Positions 6,072 through 9,342 of a DNA stretch of 9,342 nucleotides are shown one piece after another. Under the pieces are notes generated by a model. The model was not told where the DNA came from. It saw nothing but the letters and a program-made list of their open reading frames with translations, and searched no databases. The stretch comes from Rhodospirillaceae bacterium (GTDB taxonomy: Bacteria > Pseudomonadota > Alphaproteobacteria > Rhodospirillales > Magnetovibrionaceae), in NCBI GenBank assembly GCA_002401565.1, contig NVTL01000023.1, positions 1 through 9,342 of the forward strand, in the 5' to 3' direction. Numbering within the stretch: the stretch's first letter is position 1; every line of letters starts with the position of its first letter. Both the position numbers and the translations under genes were made by a program.

Positions 6072-6107
6072 ACGCCTCACAAAGTTGCCGCTTTGTGAGG
6101 CGTTTGT
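6072..6107 (+). terminator. Perfect 13-bp hairpin, probable terminator of the small gene
   Basis: ACGCCTCACAAAG (6072-6084) pairs without mismatch with CTTTGTGAGGCGT (6091-6103) around a TTGCCG loop. The T tract is short and broken (GTTTGTGTG), so termination may be partial. It separates the small gene from the dehydrogenase operon. Confidence 0.7.
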
Positions 6108-6197
6108 GTGTCTGGTTCCACGATGGGGAAATGCTAAAGTGTATGCATTGCCACTTGCGTTTTCTTAAGGTAAGCCCAAAGGTATCTTTTTGCCTTT

Positions 6198-6203
6198 GAA
6201 AGG
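6198..6203 (+). promoter_or_regulatory. Shine-Dalgarno that fixes the GMC oxidoreductase start
   Basis: GAAAGG ends 7 nt before the ATG at 6211. The frame is also open to a TTG at 6190, but that would place this site inside the gene. The family's N-terminus needs only the short lead before FDYVIIGGG, so 6211 is preferred. Confidence 0.7.
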
Positions 6204-6210
6204 TTACGGC

Positions 6211-7851
6211 ATGGTCAACGTTCACACGCAACAAACAGGCCCCTTTGATTATGTGATCATTGGGGGCGGAACGGCGGGTTGCGTGTTGGCCAATCGGTTG
6301 AGCACTGACCCAAAAGTTAGCGTTCTGATGTTAGAAGCCGGGGGCAAAGACACCTATCCATGGATACACATTCCCGTTGGTTATCTGTACACCATGAACA
6401 ATCCGCGCACCGATTGGATGATGAAAACGGCACCCGATCCGGGCCTAAATGGGCGGGTGCTGAATTATCCGCGCGGCCGGGTGCTGGGCGGATGTTCGTC
6501 CATCAACGGCATGATTTATATGCGCGGCCAATCGGGCGATTACGATACTTGGCAAAAAATGGGCGGTGACGGTTGGGGCTGGGACGATGTGCTACCCTAT
6601 TTCCTAAAATCCGAAGACAGCTTTCATGGCAAATCGGATATGCACAATGTGGGCGGAGAATGGCGCGTGGAACGCCAACGGCTGAAATGGGACATCTTGG
6701 AAAAATTCAGGGACGCCGCCGACCAAGTGGGCATTCACCCCAGCGATGACATGAACACGGGCGACAACCAAGGCTCGGCTTATTTCGAAGTTAATCAAAA
6801 ACGTGGCGTGCGCTGGCATACGGGCAAGGGCTTTTTAAAACCCGCTTTGGGCCGCAAAAACCTGACCGTTATCACCCGCGCGCTGACGTCTAAACTTGTG
6901 TTGGACGGCAAGCGGGTGACGGGCGTTGACTATACCCACAAGGGGCAAAATTTTCGGGCAATTGTTAATCTTGAAGTGCTGTTGGCGGCAGGGGCGGTGA
7001 ATTCGCCGAAGATTTTGGAACTGTCGGGTATTGGTGATCCAGAGGTTCTCAAACGTTTTGATATTCCGGTGCTGCACGCCCTGAAAGGTGTCGGAGCCAA
7101 CCTGCAAGACCATCTGCAAATTCGCACCGTCTTTAAAGTTAAAAATGCGGTGACGCTGAATCAAAAGGCCAATTCAATCTTTGGCAAAATTATGATGGGC
7201 TTGGAATATGCTTTCAATCGCAGCGGTCCTTTGTCGATGGCGCCCAGCCAGTTGGGCTTGTTTTCCAAAAGCGATGCGGGTGAAAAATTCCCCAATCTGG
7301 AATGGCATATTCAACCGTTGTCGACGGATAAACTTGGCGATCCGTTGCATGCGTTTCCGGCCATTACGGCGTCGGTCTGTAATCTGCGTCCCCAAAGCCG
7401 GGGGCATATTCATATTCAAAGTCTGGACCCAGCCGTACAGCCGAAATTGACGATGAATTATTTGTCGGCTGAACGTGATCGCGCCGTGGCGGCGAAGTCT
7501 ATTCACCTGACGCGCGAAATTATGAAGGCTCCGGCGGTGGCCCAGTTTGAGCCTGAAGAAATTCTTCCCGGCCCCCAGCACATCAGCGACGAAGATTTGG
7601 TGCGCGAAGCCGGAAATATAGCCTCGACCATTTTTCATCCCGTGGGCACGTGCAAGATGGGCTATGATAACTTAAGCGTCGTGGATGCCCGTTTGCGGGT
7701 GCATGGAATACAAGGTCTGCGCGTGGTGGATGGGTCGATCATGCCAACCATCACATCGGGCAACACCTGCAGCCCGATTATTATGATTGCCGAAAAAGCA
7801 GCGGATATGATTATTCAAGATCATTCACAAGACCGCTTAAAGAAACTTTAA
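6211..7851 (+). CDS. GMC-family FAD-dependent alcohol/choline dehydrogenase
   Basis: The 546-residue length is normal for bacterial choline/alcohol dehydrogenases of the glucose-methanol-choline family. The ADP-binding motif FDYVIIGGGTAGCVLANRL lies at residues 12-30, with Glu42 at the end of the second strand (LMLEAGG) for the ribose. The first GMC signature, with GRVLGGCSSINGMIYMRG, is at 89-106, and the second, GAVNSPKILELSGIG, at 261-275. Near the C-terminus HPVGTCKMG (His476) and SGNTCSP (Asn518) give the usual His/Asn catalytic pair. It would oxidise a primary alcohol to an aldehyde in the cytoplasm and pass electrons to oxygen or the quinone pool. Substrate specificity cannot be read from sequence, and a betA label would be premature: no betaine aldehyde dehydrogenase or BetI neighbour is present. 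It is the first gene of an operon, with a quinone reductase 16 nt downstream. Confidence 0.92.
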   Translation: MVNVHTQQTGPFDYVIIGGGTAGCVLANRLSTDPKVSVLMLEAGGKDTYPWIHIPVGYLYTMNNPRTDWMMKTAPDPGLNGRVLNYPRGRVLGGCSSINGMIYMRGQSGDYDTWQKMGGDGWGWDDVLPYFLKSEDSFHGKSDMHNVGGEWRVERQRLKWDILEKFRDAADQVGIHPSDDMNTGDNQGSAYFEVNQKRGVRWHTGKGFLKPALGRKNLTVITRALTSKLVLDGKRVTGVDYTHKGQNFRAIVNLEVLLAAGAVNSPKILELSGIGDPEVLKRFDIPVLHALKGVGANLQDHLQIRTVFKVKNAVTLNQKANSIFGKIMMGLEYAFNRSGPLSMAPSQLGLFSKSDAGEKFPNLEWHIQPLSTDKLGDPLHAFPAITASVCNLRPQSRGHIHIQSLDPAVQPKLTMNYLSAERDRAVAAKSIHLTREIMKAPAVAQFEPEEILPGPQHISDEDLVREAGNIASTIFHPVGTCKMGYDNLSVVDARLRVHGIQGLRVVDGSIMPTITSGNTCSPIIMIAEKAADMIIQDHSQDRLKKL

Positions 7852-7867
7852 AATAAGGATTTATCCC

Positions 7868-8845
7868 ATGAGCAAAGCCATCCGTATCGAAGCCTATGGC
7901 GGACCCGAAGTTATGAAATTGGTGGACGTGGATGTGCCAGCCCCCGGACCGGGTGAGGTCTTGATTGAACAAAGCGCGTGCGGTCTGAACTTCATTGATG
8001 TGTATATGCGCACGGGACTTTATGCGTTACCAGAACTGCCGTGGGGCCTTGGTAAAGAAGCCGCGGGCACCGTCCAAGATCTTGGCGAAGGCGTAACGGA
8101 TCTGAGCGTTGGCGACCGGGTGGCTTATGTTTCGGCCCCAATCGGAGCCTATGCGGAAAAACGCGTAATTGCCACCGAACATTTGGTAAAATTGCCGGAC
8201 GATATTTCCAACAAAACCGCCGCCGCGATGATGTTAAAAGGCCTGACCGCACAATACCTGTTGCGCCGCACTTATAACGTAAAAGCGGGCGATACCATTT
8301 TGATGCAGGCTGCTGCGGGCGGCGTTGGTTTGATCGTTTGTCAGTGGGCTAAACATTTGGGCGCCACGGTGATCGGCACGGTGGGGTCAGAAGAAAAAGC
8401 CGAACTGGCGCGCGCCCACGGTTGCGACCATACGATTTTATACCGCGAAGAAAATTTCAAAGACCGGGTGAAAGACATCACGGGCGGCAAAGGCGTGAAC
8501 GTCGTTTATGATTCCATTGGCAAAGACACCTTTATGGACAGTTTAGACTGCCTGAAACCGTTGGGTATGATGGTCACCTTTGGCAATGCCTCTGGTCCTG
8601 TGGAACCATTTTCGCCGGGTATCTTGGCGGCCAAGGGATCGTTATTTGTCACGCGGCCTTCGTTGTTTGCCTATATCGCCGAACGCGAAGATTTGGTGAG
8701 CATGAGCAACGATCTATTTGAAGTGGTCTCATCCGGTGCGGTTAAAATTGAAATCCATCAGGAATTTGCTTTGGCCGATGTGGGCGAGGCTCATACGGCT
8801 TTGGAAACGCGCAAAACCACCGGATCGACCATTTTGATTCCTTAA
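7868..8845 (+). CDS. qor: NADPH:quinone oxidoreductase (zinc-free MDR family, QOR type)
   Basis: The 325-residue product has the length and plan of bacterial QOR1. The N-terminal catalytic part has NFIDVYMRTGLY (41-52), typical of this subgroup, and GKEAAGTV (62-69). The NADPH-binding Rossmann motif AAAGGVG is at 148-154. The cysteines that bind zinc in alcohol dehydrogenases are absent. It reduces quinones, and possibly reactive enones, with NADPH in the cytoplasm. AAGGA lies 9 nt before the ATG. It sits between the GMC dehydrogenase and a permease with very short gaps, so it is probably co-transcribed with them. It may handle redox by-products of the same substrate, or it may be a general detoxifier. 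Confidence 0.92.
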   Translation: MSKAIRIEAYGGPEVMKLVDVDVPAPGPGEVLIEQSACGLNFIDVYMRTGLYALPELPWGLGKEAAGTVQDLGEGVTDLSVGDRVAYVSAPIGAYAEKRVIATEHLVKLPDDISNKTAAAMMLKGLTAQYLLRRTYNVKAGDTILMQAAAGGVGLIVCQWAKHLGATVIGTVGSEEKAELARAHGCDHTILYREENFKDRVKDITGGKGVNVVYDSIGKDTFMDSLDCLKPLGMMVTFGNASGPVEPFSPGILAAKGSLFVTRPSLFAYIAEREDLVSMSNDLFEVVSSGAVKIEIHQEFALADVGEAHTALETRKTTGSTILIP

Positions 8846-8854
8846 GGTTTTTAC

Positions 8855-9342
8855 ATGGCCGATCTTGTCACCATCATCCTGCCGTTCTTTGCCCTTGTGG
8901 TGATGGGCTTTGTGGCGACCAAGTTTGCGTTGTTGAACAATGCGGGTGTGCAGGGGCTTAATCGCTTTGTGTATTATTTTGCTTTACCGGCTTTGTTGTT
9001 CAGCAAGATGTCACAAACACCGTTTGAAAAGGTGCTTTTGGAAAACACGTTTATGTTGGCTCTTTTGCTTGCCGCTAGCATCGTGTTTGTGCTCGGTTGG
9101 ATTATTGCCAAACTGCTGTTTTCAGCAAAGTCCGATAAAGCCGCGATCATGGCGTTGGCGGGCTGTTATGGAAACATCGGGTTTTTGGGCATTCCGGTGC
9201 TGGTCACGGTGCTGGGGGAATCTGTGGCGGCGCCCTTGTCGATCATGGTTTTGATTGATGTGGCGATTTTGATTCCGTTTGCAACGTCGATCATCGATGT
9301 GTCCAGAACCGGGGGATTGCGCCCGCATATGTTGGGCGGGCT
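8855..9342 (+). CDS. AEC-family (auxin efflux carrier-like) permease, N-terminal part
   Basis: The frame is open from the ATG at 8855 to the right edge (162 residues plus two bases), so the gene is cut by the window; the family is usually ~300 residues with ten membrane segments. Visible hydrophobic segments are at about 3-22, 37-50, 64-88, 97-120 and 128-146. The motif GCYGNIGFLGIP (103-114) is the characteristic Asn/Pro-containing crossover of AEC transporters. A Shine-Dalgarno-like AAGG overlaps the stop region of the quinone reductase, leaving a 9-nt gap. Family members move small carboxylates such as malate or malonate, or amino-acid-like molecules, across the inner membrane. Direction and substrate are unknown here, but the operon suggests a compound linked to the dehydrogenase. 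Confidence 0.88.
   Translation, partial: MADLVTIILPFFALVVMGFVATKFALLNNAGVQGLNRFVYYFALPALLFSKMSQTPFEKVLLENTFMLALLLAASIVFVLGWIIAKLLFSAKSDKAAIMALAGCYGNIGFLGIPVLVTVLGESVAAPLSIMVLIDVAILIPFATSIIDVSRTGGLRPHMLGG

Noticed and set aside
6211..7851. Naming the dehydrogenase betA (choline dehydrogenase)
   Set aside because: The GMC motifs do not separate choline from other alcohols, and no betaine aldehyde dehydrogenase, BetI or choline transporter is present.

Overview
The window looks like chromosomal DNA of an alphaproteobacterium, perhaps a marine or aquatic member of the Rhodospirillales. This is an inference from moderate GC content, codon use and the gene families present (a large acidic RTX protein, a GMC oxidoreductase and a QOR-type quinone reductase). 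No rRNA, tRNA, CRISPR array or transposase was seen.

Region 1 (1-1985) holds the 3' part of a very acidic, cysteine-free secreted protein. It has an Ala/Glu/Gln low-complexity stretch, a Ser/Thr/Asp/Glu-rich stretch, a beta-type region, three to four RTX calcium-binding nonapeptides and a serralysin-like C-terminus typical of type I secretion substrates. Its reading frame is broken by one frameshift near 889-891. A rho-independent terminator follows.

Region 2 (about 2050-5097) is a two-gene unit with a candidate promoter. It encodes a Sec-exported right-handed beta-helix protein, then an overlapping gene (TAATG) for a Sec-exported, cysteine-rich, mostly helical protein. The C-terminal ~110 residues of the second protein carry a D-x10-E-x-K pattern resembling PD-(D/E)XK nuclease toxins (Tox-REase type). 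This is the most interesting part of the window. I see no recognisable partner immunity gene.

Region 3 (5103-6106) contains a convergent minus-strand gene that looks like a free-standing DUF3320-like domain. A possible small membrane ORF lies upstream of it on the same strand. On the plus strand there is a 52-codon gene, absent from long-ORF lists, with a good Shine-Dalgarno and a perfect 13-bp hairpin behind it. The spacers contain short ATGCAT-type inverted repeats.

Region 4 (6211-9342) is a tight plus-strand operon: a GMC-family flavin alcohol/choline dehydrogenase, a zinc-free NADPH:quinone reductase, and the start of an AEC-family permease that runs off the window. It reads as uptake or export plus oxidation of a small alcohol or organic acid; the substrate cannot be told from the sequence.
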